Positions 10,359 to 19,626 of a stretch of 64,000 nucleotides of DNA are shown here, in pieces. Numbering within the stretch: the first letter of the stretch is position 1; each line of letters begins with the position of its first letter. Source of the stretch: Duganella phyllosphaerae (lineage in GTDB: Bacteria; Pseudomonadota; Gammaproteobacteria; Burkholderiales; Burkholderiaceae_D). The DNA is taken from NCBI RefSeq assembly GCF_001758785.1, contig NZ_LROM01000060.1, forward strand, positions 19,630 to 83,629, read 5' to 3'. The notes beneath the pieces were generated by a model. The model was not told where the DNA came from, did no database searches, and saw nothing but the letters and a program-made list of their open reading frames with translations. Position numbers and translations under genes: made by a program.

Positions 10359-10484
10359 GGCCGCGCTTCGATCATGGTCTCGTCAAGTTTTTCAACCATT
10401 TGCACCACGGTCTGCGGACCGATCATGTTGATGCAAATTCCTGCGCCAGGGGCGCGGGCCGACTACTCCCCACTTACGGCCGAC
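10359..10484 (-). promoter_or_regulatory. yybP-ykoY manganese riboswitch (leader of the GDT1-like gene)
   Basis: Read on the minus strand, the leader contains the hallmark segments of the yybP-ykoY aptamer in order. They are GGGGAGTAG just after a 5' stem strand, TCAACAT about 45 nt later, and GACGAGACCATGA near the 3' side, closed by a possible P1 stem of GGCCG with CGGCC. The aptamer begins at the predicted transcription start and ends about 70 nt before the ATG of the Mn-exporter gene. In known cases Mn2+ binding turns such exporters on. Confidence 0.85.
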
Positions 10485-10515
10485 ACTATAGCACAGGCTA
10501 GTTACCACCTTGCAA
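10485..10515 (-). promoter_or_regulatory. Extended -10 promoter for the riboswitch/GDT1 transcript
   Basis: On the minus strand TATAGT (10490-10485) is preceded by TG plus one base, an extended -10. A TTGCAA hexamer lies 19 bp upstream (10515-10510). The predicted start falls at about 10478-10481, at the 5' end of the riboswitch. TTGCAA is self-complementary and also serves as the -35 of the divergent promoter. Confidence 0.5.
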
Positions 10516-10538
10516 GCCTGGCATCGCCGCTGTACACA
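10510..10538 (+). promoter_or_regulatory. Sigma70-type promoter for the M1 aminopeptidase operon
   Basis: TTGCAA at 10510-10515, a 17-bp spacer, and TACACA at 10533-10538. The predicted start is near 10545, leaving a ~55-nt leader before the ATG at 10600. It shares the palindromic -35 hexamer with the divergent promoter. Confidence 0.5.
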
Positions 10539-10599
10539 TTACGGATACATGGCTATGCTATTCTGCTCCGCGCTGCAGACCAACATTGAAAAGATCACC

Positions 10600-12450
10600 A
10601 TGCAAATCAAGAAGACCTTGTCCGCGTTCGTGCTATCCGCACTGATGTCGCTGGGCGTGACCGTTGCCCACGCCGACCCGCTGAGCTACGCCCGCTACGA
10701 CCAGGTGCGCACCAGCGACCTGTATCTCGACCTGAAGGCCGACTTCGGCCGCAAGACCCTGTCCGGCTACGCCGAGCTGACCCTGAACTGGATCGACAAG
10801 ACCTCGCGCACGCTGGTGCTCGATACGAAAGAGCTGACCATCTCGCGGGTGCAGGTGCTGAACCCGGATGGCCGCTGGACGTCCACGTCGTACATGCTCG
10901 ACAAGTTCGACCTGCAAAAGGGCCGCGCCCTGCGCATTGCGCTGCCGTTCCAGCCGCAGAAAGTGCGCGTGTACTACCGCACGGCGCCTAGCGCCGCCGC
11001 GCTGCAATGGATGGCGCCCGCGCAGACCATGTCGGGCAAGCGTCCCTTCATGTTCAGCCAGTCGCAGGATATCAATGCCCGTTCGTGGGCGCCGGTGCAG
11101 GATACCCCTGCCGTGCGCTTTACCTACAGCGCCCGCATCGACGCGCCGACCGGCCTGCGCGTGCTCATGAGCGCCGACAACGACCCTGCCGCCACCGGCA
11201 AGGGCGGCTGGAAGTTCAAGATGGCGCAGCCGATTCCGTCTTACCTGCTGGCCATTGCCATCGGCGAGATCGACGTGCGCCAGCTCGGTCCGCGTTCGGC
11301 CGTGTATGCCGAACCGGCCCGCATCGAAGCGGCCGCCAGCGAGCTGGCCGACACCGAGAAAATGATCGAAGCGGCCGAGAGCCTTTATGGCCCGTACCGG
11401 TGGGAGCGTTACGACATGATCGTGCTGCCGCCATCGTTCCCGTACGGCGGCATGGAAAATCCGCGCCTGACCTTCCTCACGCCGACCATGATCGCGGGCG
11501 ACAAGAGCCTGGTGGACCTGATCGCGCATGAACTGGCGCACTCGTGGTCCGGCAACCTGGTGACCAACGCCTCGTGGAAGTACATGTGGCTCAACGAAGG
11601 CTTTACCACCTACGTCACCACCCGCATCGTCGAGAAAATCTACGGCGCCGAAATCGCCGAGATGAATTTGCAGGTGGAGCAGGAAGAAGCGCTGGCGTCG
11701 CTGGCCACCATCCCGGCTGCCAAGCAGGCGCTGGCCACGCGCGGCCCGGACGTCGATCCGTCGGCGTACTCGGACGGCAGCCTGATTTATCCGAAGGGCG
11801 CCTGGTTCCTGCGCACGCTCGAGCAGCGCGCCGGCCGCGAGACGTTCGACGCGTTCCTGCGCGGCTGGTTCGATTCGCACGCGTTCAAGTCGGCCACTAC
11901 CGACGAATTCGTCGACTACCTGAAAAAGAACCTGCTCGACGCCCATCCCGAATACATGGCGCAGGTGGAGCTCGACGAGTGGCTGTACGGCGCCGGCATT
12001 CCAGCCAACGCCGTGCGCGCGGCCTCGCCCCGCCTGGCTGCGCTCGACGAACAGCGCAACAGCTGGCTGCGCGGCGAACTGCCCACGGCCGATTTGAATG
12101 GCAAGGGCTGGATCGCACTCGAGTGGATGCACTTCCTCAACGACATCGACGGCAAGGCCACGGCCGCGCAGTTGAGAGACCTGGACCAGAACTTCGGCCT
12201 GGCGAAAAGCGGCAACAACGAAATCGCCTTCCGCTTCTACCTGGCGTCGGTCAAGGCAGGGTACGACGTGCGCGAACCGCTCAACAAGTTCCTGATGAGC
12301 GTGGGCCGCCAGAAGTTCGTGGTGCCGCTGTACACCGCGCTGCTCAAGCAACCGGCGCAGGCCGCATGGGCGCGCAGCGTGTACGCCAAGGCGCGTGATC
12401 ATTACCACCCGGTGACGCAGGCATCGGTCGATAAACAATTCAAGAAGTAA
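10600..12450 (+). CDS. M1 family zinc aminopeptidase, leukotriene-A4-hydrolase-like
   Basis: An exported aminopeptidase of 616 residues that removes N-terminal amino acids from peptides. The start at 10600 gives a clean Sec signal peptide (MQIKKTLS followed by a hydrophobic core and AHA cleavage site); in-frame codons upstream would not. The substrate-binding motif GGMEN is at residues 283-287. The zinc site is H310-E-L-A-H314 with the third ligand E333 exactly 18 residues further on, in WLNEGFTTY. The wording of these motifs is closest to LTA4 hydrolase/aminopeptidase B, and a C-terminal helical domain follows. Only 4 nt separate it from the serine hydrolase gene, so the two are probably co-transcribed and both act in the periplasm. 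Confidence 0.92.
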   Translation: MQIKKTLSAFVLSALMSLGVTVAHADPLSYARYDQVRTSDLYLDLKADFGRKTLSGYAELTLNWIDKTSRTLVLDTKELTISRVQVLNPDGRWTSTSYMLDKFDLQKGRALRIALPFQPQKVRVYYRTAPSAAALQWMAPAQTMSGKRPFMFSQSQDINARSWAPVQDTPAVRFTYSARIDAPTGLRVLMSADNDPAATGKGGWKFKMAQPIPSYLLAIAIGEIDVRQLGPRSAVYAEPARIEAAASELADTEKMIEAAESLYGPYRWERYDMIVLPPSFPYGGMENPRLTFLTPTMIAGDKSLVDLIAHELAHSWSGNLVTNASWKYMWLNEGFTTYVTTRIVEKIYGAEIAEMNLQVEQEEALASLATIPAAKQALATRGPDVDPSAYSDGSLIYPKGAWFLRTLEQRAGRETFDAFLRGWFDSHAFKSATTDEFVDYLKKNLLDAHPEYMAQVELDEWLYGAGIPANAVRAASPRLAALDEQRNSWLRGELPTADLNGKGWIALEWMHFLNDIDGKATAAQLRDLDQNFGLAKSGNNEIAFRFYLASVKAGYDVREPLNKFLMSVGRQKFVVPLYTALLKQPAQAAWARSVYAKARDHYHPVTQASVDKQFKK

Positions 12451-12454
12451 GCCG

Positions 12455-14059
12455 ATGAACATTACCCGTTTGTTTAACGCCAGCGCCGTGGTGCTGGCGC
12501 TGGTATCGGCCGGCGTCGCCGCGCCGGTGCTGGCGGCGCCGACGGCACCAGCCACCTCGGCTCCCGTCCCCGCCTACAACCTCGACGCCGACGTCAACCT
12601 GGCCCTGAAAACCTTCGACGTGCCGGGCATCGCGATTGCCATCGTCAAGGACGGCAAAGTCGTCGCCACCAGGGGCTACGGCGTGCGCAAGCTGGGCGAC
12701 CCTGCGCCGGTGGACGGCAAGACGCTGTTCGAGGTGGCGTCCAATTCCAAGGGCTTTACCGCCGCCGCGCTGGCGATGCTGGTCGATGAAGGCAAGCTGA
12801 AATGGGATGACCCGGTGACCATGCACCTGCCGGGCTTCCAGATGCACGACTCGTACGTGACCGGCGTGATGACCATCCGCGACCTGCTCACGCACCGCAG
12901 CGGCCTGGGGTTGGGCGCAGGGGACCTGCTGTGGTGGCCGAGCACCGCGTTCTCCACCGACGAGATCATCGCCCGGCTGCGGTACGTCAAGCCGGCAACC
13001 AGCTTCCGCAACAGTTACGCGTACGACAACCTGCTCTACATCGTGGCCGGCAAGATCATCGCCGAAAAAGACGGCAAGACCTGGGGCCAGGCTATCCACG
13101 ACCGCATCCTGGCGCCCTTGGGCATGACCGGCACCAAGACCAGCGTAGCCGACATGCTGGCGACCGAGAACCACTCGGCGCCGCACAGCCGCATCAATGG
13201 CAAGGCGGCAGTGGTCAAACCGATGCCGGTGCCGAACGCCGACGGCGCGGTGGGCATCGACACCAATGCCGAAGACCTGGCGCGCTGGATGAACACCCTG
13301 ATGAACGGCGGCAAAGGCCCGGACGGCAAGCAGCTGGTCAGCAGCAAGCAGATCGATGAGTTGTGGAGCCAGCAAACGCCGATGCGCATCCGCGATCCGA
13401 AGCCGGCGCTCGCTGCCACCAAGCCCAATTTTGCCGCCTACGGCCTGGGCTTTTCGCTGCGCGATTACAAGGGCCGCAAGATCGTCATGCACGGCGGCGC
13501 ACTGCAGGGCTTTTATTCGACGGTGCTGATGGTGCCGGAAGAAAAACTGGGCATCGCGATTTTGACCAATGCCGAAAATGGCCCGGCCATGGCCGCGCTG
13601 TACTGGCGCATCCTGGACCAGTACCTGAAGGTGCCGGCTAGCGACTGGATCAAGCTGTACGCGGAACAGCAGGCGGCAATGCGCAAGGAAGAAGAGGAGC
13701 GCCAGGCCAAGGCGACGACAGCGCGCGCGGCAGCGTCGCAGCCATCACTGCCGCTGGCGGCGTACGACGGCGAGTACGAGGATCCCTGGTACGGCGTGGC
13801 GACCATCGGCGAAGAAAACGGCAAACGCATCATGCGCTTTACGCGCACGCCGGATTTGACGGGAGAGCTGGAGCACTTCCAGCACGACACCTTCATCGTG
13901 CGCTGGAAGGAACGCAATTTCAACGCCGACGCCTACGTGACGTTCTCGCTCAACCCGGACGCCAGCATCGACCGCATGAAGATGGCGCCGATTTCGACCG
14001 AGACCGATTTCAGCTACGACTTCCAGGACCTGGAATTCAAGCCGAAGGCGAAGAAGTAA
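12455..14059 (+). CDS. Exported serine hydrolase, beta-lactamase/PBP-like (S12), with C-terminal DUF3471-like domain
   Basis: A protein of 534 residues with a Sec signal peptide ending near residue 28 (VLAAP). The S12/class-C beta-lactamase fold is shown by S96-x-x-K99 (SNSK, nucleophile and base), Y190-D-N192 and H346-G-G, in the expected order and spacing. The region after about residue 410 resembles the DUF3471 barrel found at the end of many such hydrolases. It is likely a periplasmic D-amino-acid peptidase or esterase; nothing in the sequence argues for true beta-lactamase activity. It follows the M1 aminopeptidase by 4 nt, suggesting a shared peptide-degrading role. Its 3' end overlaps the convergent Crp/Fnr gene by 23 nt. 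Confidence 0.9.
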   Translation: MNITRLFNASAVVLALVSAGVAAPVLAAPTAPATSAPVPAYNLDADVNLALKTFDVPGIAIAIVKDGKVVATRGYGVRKLGDPAPVDGKTLFEVASNSKGFTAAALAMLVDEGKLKWDDPVTMHLPGFQMHDSYVTGVMTIRDLLTHRSGLGLGAGDLLWWPSTAFSTDEIIARLRYVKPATSFRNSYAYDNLLYIVAGKIIAEKDGKTWGQAIHDRILAPLGMTGTKTSVADMLATENHSAPHSRINGKAAVVKPMPVPNADGAVGIDTNAEDLARWMNTLMNGGKGPDGKQLVSSKQIDELWSQQTPMRIRDPKPALAATKPNFAAYGLGFSLRDYKGRKIVMHGGALQGFYSTVLMVPEEKLGIAILTNAENGPAMAALYWRILDQYLKVPASDWIKLYAEQQAAMRKEEEERQAKATTARAAASQPSLPLAAYDGEYEDPWYGVATIGEENGKRIMRFTRTPDLTGELEHFQHDTFIVRWKERNFNADAYVTFSLNPDASIDRMKMAPISTETDFSYDFQDLEFKPKAKK

Positions 14060-14690
14060 ATCCTCGCGCCGTATCCTGGCGCGCATCGAGCCTTAACAGC
14101 TGCGACATGTACTGCGGCGTGATGCCCAGGAACGACGCCACCACCTTCTGCGAGATGCGCTGTTCGAGACCCGGGTAGTCGCGGCGGAACGCCTCCAGGC
14201 GGCCCTGTGCCGGGCACACGCTCAGGTACAGGCGCCGGCTTTGATCCATGATGCCGCACTCGGATACCTTGAGATAGTAATCGCGCAGCACCGTATTCTG
14301 CTCGGCCAGCGCCCAGAGCGCGCGCCAGTCGAAGCGGTAGGCCTGCACCGCTGTTTCCGCCACCACGAAATTATGCGCCGGCGCGTTGCCCATGGCGCGC
14401 AGCACGTCGTCGTGCGACACGGCCAGGTGGCCGTCGGTGCGGAAGTACAGCGTCACCTCGTTGCCGTTCTCGGGCAGGAAGCCGGCGCGCGCCACGCCGC
14501 TGTGCAGCCAGTGAATGTACTGCACCACCTCGCCGCTGCGCTGCAATTGCTCGCCCTTGCGCACGCTGACATGCGTGGCCAGTGGCGCCATCAGGCGTGA
14601 AATCTCGTCGTACATTTCAGGGGCTACCCGAAAACGCTCGGAGAGGACTTGCCGGTATTTTGCCCGGTGATCTAGGAATGCCTGGTTCAT
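14037..14690 (-). CDS. Crp/Fnr family transcriptional regulator
   Basis: 217 residues: an N-terminal cyclic-nucleotide-binding-type beta barrel (about residues 30-130) and a C-terminal winged helix with the recognition region ISQKVVASFLGITPQYMSQL near residues 175-194. There is no Cys cluster of the Fnr type, so an oxygen-sensing Fe-S cluster is unlikely. The ligand cannot be told from the sequence, and the HTH resembles the subgroup of single-gene Crp-like regulators often found beside unrelated genes. It is convergent with, and overlaps by 23 nt, the serine hydrolase, and is divergent from the chemosensory operon, with 326 nt between the start codons. Confidence 0.85.
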   Translation of the reverse strand: MNQAFLDHRAKYRQVLSERFRVAPEMYDEISRLMAPLATHVSVRKGEQLQRSGEVVQYIHWLHSGVARAGFLPENGNEVTLYFRTDGHLAVSHDDVLRAMGNAPAHNFVVAETAVQAYRFDWRALWALAEQNTVLRDYYLKVSECGIMDQSRRLYLSVCPAQGRLEAFRRDYPGLEQRISQKVVASFLGITPQYMSQLLRLDARQDTARGFTSSPSA

Positions 14691-15016
14691 ATTCTGTGAT
14701 TAGGTTCGGCCCGAAAAGGCAGCCAGCAGTGTAAACCCTTTTTGATTCAAAAGTGCAAATTTCATTGTGATTTGGCATTAATCCAATAGTGCTGACGACA
14801 ACCAAGAGTGCAACCTGCAAGCGATTGCAACGAGGAATAAAGATCCATTTTGCTAGTCACGATAAGGCGCCGTTGCTCGGTTGTTTGTCCGCAACAGCTG
14901 GCCGCGACGCCCCCGCCCGTTTCAAAATTTTAAGCAACATTTACCAGGCATTGCGCTAGAGTGGGACCTCTGCGCCACACTTATTGGCGCGTGCTGCCTG
15001 AGCGGGGTGTCGTCGC
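14691..15016. other. Intergenic region between divergent regulator and chemosensory operon
   Basis: 326 nt with no open reading frame I can support. On the minus strand TTGCAC (14758-14753) and TACACT (14733-14728), 19 bp apart, form a weak promoter candidate for the Crp/Fnr gene. I see no clear promoter for the chemosensory operon and no flagellar sigma28-type GCCGATAA box. Confidence 0.4.
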
Positions 15017-16183
15017 GTGAAGAAGATTTTTGCAGTCGAACAGGGCTTCCGACAAGTGCTTGCGCCGTTGGCGTTGGCAGCGGCCGGTGGCGCCGGCACC
15101 ATGTTGGCCGGCTGGGGCGCCTGGGGTTGGTACACGGTGTTGTGGGCTGCATTGCTGCTGGCCGGCGCCGCGTGGTGGGGCGTCGGGCAGGGGCCTGCGG
15201 CTGGCGACGACGCCATGATCGGCCGCTACCTGCACGGGCGTGATGCGTTCGGCGCGGCGGTGCTGCCGGTGTGGAGCCGCCACATGGAAAACTCGCGCAC
15301 CCAGATGGAAGACGCGGTGGCCGACCTGGCCACGCGCTTTTCCAGCATCGTCGATAAGCTCGACAACGCGCTGCATGTCTCCAGCCTGGCGGGAGATCAA
15401 GGTGGCGGGCAGTCGATGACCGCCGTGTTCTCGCACAGTGAAACCCAGCTCGCGTCGGTGGTGGCGTCAATGAAGTCGGCCATGCAGTCCAAGCAGGCCA
15501 TGCTGGCGCAGATCCGCGACCTCGAACGTTTTACCCGCGAACTGCGCGACATGGCCGAAGGCGTGGCCAGCATCGCCGCCCAGACCAACCTGCTGGCGCT
15601 CAACGCCGCCATCGAGGCTGCGCGCGCCGGTCCCGCCGGCGCGGGCTTCGCTGTGGTGGCGCAGGAAGTGCGTCACCTGTCGAGCCGCTCGGCCGAGACG
15701 GGCCGTAATATCTCGCAGCGCGTGGGCCAGATCAGCAGCGCCATCCTGGCCGCCAGCCAGGCCGCCGAGGCATCGAGCGACGCCGAAGACCAGAGCATGC
15801 AGTCCGCCGAAGGCATGATCGATACCGTGCTGGCCAACTTCCGCAGCATGACCGACGCGCTGGTGCAATCGTCCGACCTGCTCAAGCAGGAAAGCGTTGC
15901 CATCCAGGGCGAAGTGGGCCAGGCGCTGGTGCAACTGCAGTTCCAGGACCGCGTGAGCCAGGTGATGTCGCACGTGCGCGAAAACCTCGAACTGATGCCG
16001 ACGGTGCTGGCAGAGAATCGCCGCCACTTCGAGGCCACCGGCGAGCTGCTGGCGCCCGATCCGGCGCCGCTGCTCGATGCGCTGAAGAGCACCTACGCCA
16101 TGGCCGAGGAACACGCGGTGCACGGCGGCTCGCGCCTGGTAGCGCCCAAGGCGGCGGACGCCGACGAGATCACTTTTTTCTGA
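15017..16183 (+). CDS. Methyl-accepting-chemotaxis-type signalling protein without periplasmic sensor
   Basis: 388 residues, starting with GTG. Two short hydrophobic segments at residues ~15-60 form a membrane hairpin. The rest is a cytoplasmic coiled coil carrying the MCP hairpin tip [20 protein letters not shown] near residues 184-203, which binds CheA and CheW. There is no periplasmic ligand-binding domain and no obvious HAMP domain, so the input must come from the membrane, the short linker or another protein. It heads an operon with cheY, STAS, cheA, cheW, cheR and cheB. The C-terminus DEITFF carries no CheR-tethering pentapeptide that I recognise. Confidence 0.88.
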   Translation: MKKIFAVEQGFRQVLAPLALAAAGGAGTMLAGWGAWGWYTVLWAALLLAGAAWWGVGQGPAAGDDAMIGRYLHGRDAFGAAVLPVWSRHMENSRTQMEDAVADLATRFSSIVDKLDNALHVSSLAGDQGGGQSMTAVFSHSETQLASVVASMKSAMQSKQAMLAQIRDLERFTRELRDMAEGVASIAAQTNLLALNAAIEAARAGPAGAGFAVVAQEVRHLSSRSAETGRNISQRVGQISSAILAASQAAEASSDAEDQSMQSAEGMIDTVLANFRSMTDALVQSSDLLKQESVAIQGEVGQALVQLQFQDRVSQVMSHVRENLELMPTVLAENRRHFEATGELLAPDPAPLLDALKSTYAMAEEHAVHGGSRLVAPKAADADEITFF

Positions 16184-16198
16184 ACGGGATAAAACAGC

Positions 16199-16567
16199 AT
16201 GGCAAAGACGATACTGGTGGTCGACGATTCGGCCTCGCTGCGCCAGGTGGTGGGCATTGCGCTCAAGGGCGCGGGCTACGACGTGATCGAAGGGCGCGAT
16301 GGCGCCGATGCGCTCACCAAGTGCACCGGCCAGAAGATCCACCTGGTTGTGTGCGACGTGAACATGCCCAATATGGACGGCATCACCTTCGTCAAGGAAT
16401 TCAAGAAGCTGGCCAGCTACCGCTTTACGCCGGTGATCATGCTTACCACCGAATCGCAGGAGAGTAAAAAGGAAGAGGGCAAGGCGGCCGGCGCCAAGGC
16501 GTGGGTGGTCAAGCCATTCAAGCCCGAGGTGCTGCTGGGCGCAGTGGCCAAGCTGGTGCTGCCGTGA
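16199..16567 (+). CDS. cheY: CheY-like single-domain response regulator
   Basis: 122 residues, a lone receiver domain. The acidic pair D9-D10, the phospho-acceptor D53 (VVCDVNMPNMDG), the switch Thr83/84 and K105 (VVKPFKP) are all present. It would be phosphorylated by the CheA of the same operon. Its stop codon overlaps the GTG start of the STAS gene, so their expression is translationally coupled. Whether its output is the flagellar motor or another process cannot be told; no flagellar gene is in the window. Confidence 0.93.
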   Translation: MAKTILVVDDSASLRQVVGIALKGAGYDVIEGRDGADALTKCTGQKIHLVVCDVNMPNMDGITFVKEFKKLASYRFTPVIMLTTESQESKKEEGKAAGAKAWVVKPFKPEVLLGAVAKLVLP

Positions 16568-16851
16568 GCCAGCAACTGGTGCTCGAAGGCGAGGTCAATA
16601 TCTACCGCGCCGCCGACCTGAAGATCGAGGTGCTCGCTGCGCTGCGCGCGGGGCCAGTGCTGGAAATCGACCTGGCCGGCGTGACCGAACTCGATACGGC
16701 CGGCTTGCAGGTGCTGATGCTGGCCAAGCGCACCGCCACGCTGGAACAGCGCGAACTGCGGCTGCGCAACCACAGCCCGGCCGTGGTGGACGTGGTGGAG
16801 ATGCTGAACCTGGGCGCGTTCTTCGGCGACGCCGTGCTGATACACAGTTGA
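16564..16851 (+). CDS. STAS-domain protein (anti-sigma-factor-antagonist type)
   Basis: 95 residues making a single STAS domain. The conserved loop reads D44-T45-A46-G47, where anti-anti-sigma factors have the phosphorylatable Ser/Thr, so T45 is the likely regulatory site. The GTG start overlaps the cheY stop codon (GTGA), and cheA follows after 10 nt. A STAS protein inside a chemosensory operon suggests a partner-switching branch or a scaffold role; no matching anti-sigma kinase (HATPase_c/RsbW type) is present in the window. Start choice rests on the overlap and on domain length. Confidence 0.85.
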   Translation: MSQQLVLEGEVNIYRAADLKIEVLAALRAGPVLEIDLAGVTELDTAGLQVLMLAKRTATLEQRELRLRNHSPAVVDVVEMLNLGAFFGDAVLIHS

Positions 16852-16861
16852 GGAGTCCATC

Positions 16862-19090
16862 ATGAACCTGGACCAGGCGCTGCAAACCTTTATCACCGAA
16901 AGCCGCGAGCTGCTGGCCGACATGGAGCACGCGCTGCTCAATATCGACCTGGCCCAGGACCTCGACGGCCAGGGCGAGGCGATCAACGCCATCTTCCGCG
17001 CTGCCCACACCATCAAGGGTTCGGCCGGCCTGTTCAGCCTCGATCACATGGTAGCGTTTACCCACGTGGTGGAAAGCCTGCTTGACGCCGTGCGCGACGC
17101 CCGCGTGGTGATCGACGACGACATGGTCACGCTGCTGCTGGCCTGCTGCGACCATTTATCGGGCATGACCGACGGCCTGGCGGCCGGCCGGTACGAGGCC
17201 GACCCGGACACCACGCCCGAGGGCGAACGCCTGCTGCTGCAGCTGCGACGACGCATGGGGGTGGTTGACGAACCGGCGCAGTTGCTGGCCGTGCAACCGC
17301 AGTCCGATCTCAACCCCGACCTGGAGCGCATGGCCCAGGCCACGGACGCCGGCGAGAGCGACTACTGGCATATCTCGTTGCGTTTCGGCCGCGGTGTGCT
17401 GCAAAACGGCATGGACCCGATCGCGTTCCTGCGCTACCTGGCGCGACTGGGCCGCATCGCCGGCATGGCCACCGTGGCCGATGCGCTGCCGGCGGATGAA
17501 GAAATGGATGCGGAACTCTGTTATCTCGGCTTCGAGATCGCCTTCGACAGTACGGCCGACCGCGAGGCGATCCTGGGCGTGTTCGAATTCGTGCAGGACG
17601 ATTGCGAGATTCGCCTGGTAGCGCCGCGCGGCAAGGTGTCGGAGTACGTGGAGCTGATCCGCGCGCTGCCGGAAAACCCGGCGCGCCTGGGCGAAATGCT
17701 GGTGCTGTGCGGCAGCGTGACAGCGACGGAACTGGCCGCAGCGCTGTCGAAACAGTCGCAGCAGTCGCAGCAGGCGCAGACCGAGGCGCAAGCCAACCTG
17801 GACCCACAGGACACGCAGGCTACACCTCAGCGCCTGGGCAGCATCCTGGTCGCTGCCGGCCAGGTGGCGCCGGTGGTGGTGGAGGCGGCGCTCACGCGGC
17901 AAAAGCAGGTAGTCGAACAGAAGGCACAGGAAAACCGCTCGATCCGGGTCGATTCCGACAAGCTCGATCGCCTGATCGACCTGGTCGGCGAATTGATCAT
18001 CGCCGGTGCGCGTACCAGCGTGATCGGCCAGCGCCTGCACAATGCCGAGCTGCTGGAGGCGACGTCCACCTTGTCCGGCCTGGTGGAAGAAGTGCGCGAC
18101 GCCGCGCTGGAACTGCGCATGGTCAAAATCGGCGCCACCTTCAACCGCTTCCAGCGCGTGGTGCACGACGTGGCGCGCGAGTTGGGCAAGGACATCGGCC
18201 TGGCGGTCGATGGCGAGGACGCGGAGCTGGACAAGACCGTGGTGGAAAAGATCGGCGACCCGCTGATGCACCTGGTGCGCAACGCCATGGACCACGGCAT
18301 CGAACCGGCCGCCGTGCGCATCGCCGCCGGCAAGCCGGCGCGCGGCATGATCACCCTGAACGCCTTCCACGAGTCGGGCAGCATCGTGATCGAAGTGAGC
18401 GACGACGGCGGCGGCCTGCGCAAGGAAAAAATCCTGGCCAAGGCCATCGAGCGCGGCCTGGTGGACCCGGAACGCAAATTGACCGACGCCGAAATCTACA
18501 ACCTGATTTTCGAAGCCGGCTTTTCCACCGCCGAGACCATCACCAACCTGTCCGGGCGCGGCGTGGGCATGGACGTCGTCAAGCGCAATATCACCGCGCT
18601 GCGCGGCAGTGTCGATGTGCGCAGCATCGAGGGGCAGGGCGCCACCGTCACCGTGCGCCTGCCGCTCACGCTGGCGATTATCGACGGCTTCCTGGTGCAG
18701 GTGGGGGCGTCGGTGTTCGTGATCCCGCTCGACACCATCGAGGAGTGCATCGAGTTTGCCGCCGAGCCAGGGCAGGACTACAGCAACCTGCGCGGCCAGG
18801 TGCTGCCTTTCATTCGCTTGCGGTCGCTGTTCCACATCGGTGGCGCGCCCACGCGGCGCGAGAGCATCGTGGTGCTACGCTTCGGCAAGGTGCGCGCGGG
18901 ACTGGTGGTCGATACCCTGCTCGGCGAATTCCAGACCGTGATCAAGCCGCTCAGTCCCATCTTCAGCGAAGTGCGTTGCATCAGCGGCTCCACCATCCTG
19001 GGCAGCGGCGACGTGGCGCTGATCCTCGACGTCGGCGCGCTGCTGCAAACGGTGGACAGCCGCGTTACCGCGTCCGCGCTGGCTGCCTGA
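16862..19090 (+). CDS. cheA: Chemotaxis histidine kinase CheA
   Basis: 742 residues. An HPt domain with the phosphorylated H49 (AAHTIKGSAG) opens the protein. A less conserved segment (residues ~150-350, including a Gln-rich linker near nt 17755-17790) follows. Then come the dimerisation helices (VDSDKLDRLIDLVGEL), the HATPase domain with N-box HLVRNAMDHG and G-boxes DDGGGL and GRGVGMD, and a C-terminal CheW-like regulatory domain. It couples the MCP to CheY, and to CheB through its receiver domain. cheW follows immediately. The domain order is complete and no catalytic residue is missing. Confidence 0.95.
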   Translation: MNLDQALQTFITESRELLADMEHALLNIDLAQDLDGQGEAINAIFRAAHTIKGSAGLFSLDHMVAFTHVVESLLDAVRDARVVIDDDMVTLLLACCDHLSGMTDGLAAGRYEADPDTTPEGERLLLQLRRRMGVVDEPAQLLAVQPQSDLNPDLERMAQATDAGESDYWHISLRFGRGVLQNGMDPIAFLRYLARLGRIAGMATVADALPADEEMDAELCYLGFEIAFDSTADREAILGVFEFVQDDCEIRLVAPRGKVSEYVELIRALPENPARLGEMLVLCGSVTATELAAALSKQSQQSQQAQTEAQANLDPQDTQATPQRLGSILVAAGQVAPVVVEAALTRQKQVVEQKAQENRSIRVDSDKLDRLIDLVGELIIAGARTSVIGQRLHNAELLEATSTLSGLVEEVRDAALELRMVKIGATFNRFQRVVHDVARELGKDIGLAVDGEDAELDKTVVEKIGDPLMHLVRNAMDHGIEPAAVRIAAGKPARGMITLNAFHESGSIVIEVSDDGGGLRKEKILAKAIERGLVDPERKLTDAEIYNLIFEAGFSTAETITNLSGRGVGMDVVKRNITALRGSVDVRSIEGQGATVTVRLPLTLAIIDGFLVQVGASVFVIPLDTIEECIEFAAEPGQDYSNLRGQVLPFIRLRSLFHIGGAPTRRESIVVLRFGKVRAGLVVDTLLGEFQTVIKPLSPIFSEVRCISGSTILGSGDVALILDVGALLQTVDSRVTASALAA

Positions 19091-19104
19091 TGAGGAGCAC
19101 CGCC

Positions 19105-19626
19105 ATGAACCTGGCCACGGTCAATCACAACGCCGAAGCGCTGCCCACCCAGTACCTGACCTTCCTGCTGGGCGACGAGCGCTTCGCGGTCGGTATCCTG
19201 CACGTCAAGGAGATCATCGAATACGCGGGCACCGCCACCGTGCCGATGATGCCCGACTGCGTGCGCGGCGTGATCAACCTGCGCGGCGCGGTGGTGCCGG
19301 TGATCGACCTGTCGGCGCGGTTCGGACGCGGCGTGGCGGCGATCGGCAAGCGCACCTCGATCATCATCGCCGAGATCGACGACGGCGACGGCAAGCAGGT
19401 GCTGGGCATGATGGTCGATGCGGTCAGCGCGGTGGTGGAGATCGAAGCGGCCGATATCGAACCGGCGCCGCCGTTCGGCGCCCGCATCCGCGCCGACTTC
19501 ATCGCCGGCATCGCCAAGTGCCAGGGGCGCTTCGTGATCCTGCTGGCGCTCGAACGGGTGCTGTCCACCGGCGAGGTGGTAGAGCTGTCGCGTCACGCCG
19601 TCCCGATGGTGGCCAGCCCCCCATGA
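19105..19626 (+). CDS. cheW: Chemotaxis coupling protein CheW
   Basis: 173 residues, a single CheW domain (QYLTFLLGDERFAVGI, then the RGVINLRGAVVPVIDL signature) that links receptors to CheA in the signalling array. The ATG at 19105 has GAGGAG 8 nt upstream and is preferred over the ATG at 19090 that overlaps the cheA stop. Its stop overlaps the cheR start (ATGA). A coupler with this CheA fits a complete, self-contained array. Confidence 0.94.
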   Translation: MNLATVNHNAEALPTQYLTFLLGDERFAVGILHVKEIIEYAGTATVPMMPDCVRGVINLRGAVVPVIDLSARFGRGVAAIGKRTSIIIAEIDDGDGKQVLGMMVDAVSAVVEIEAADIEPAPPFGARIRADFIAGIAKCQGRFVILLALERVLSTGEVVELSRHAVPMVASPP

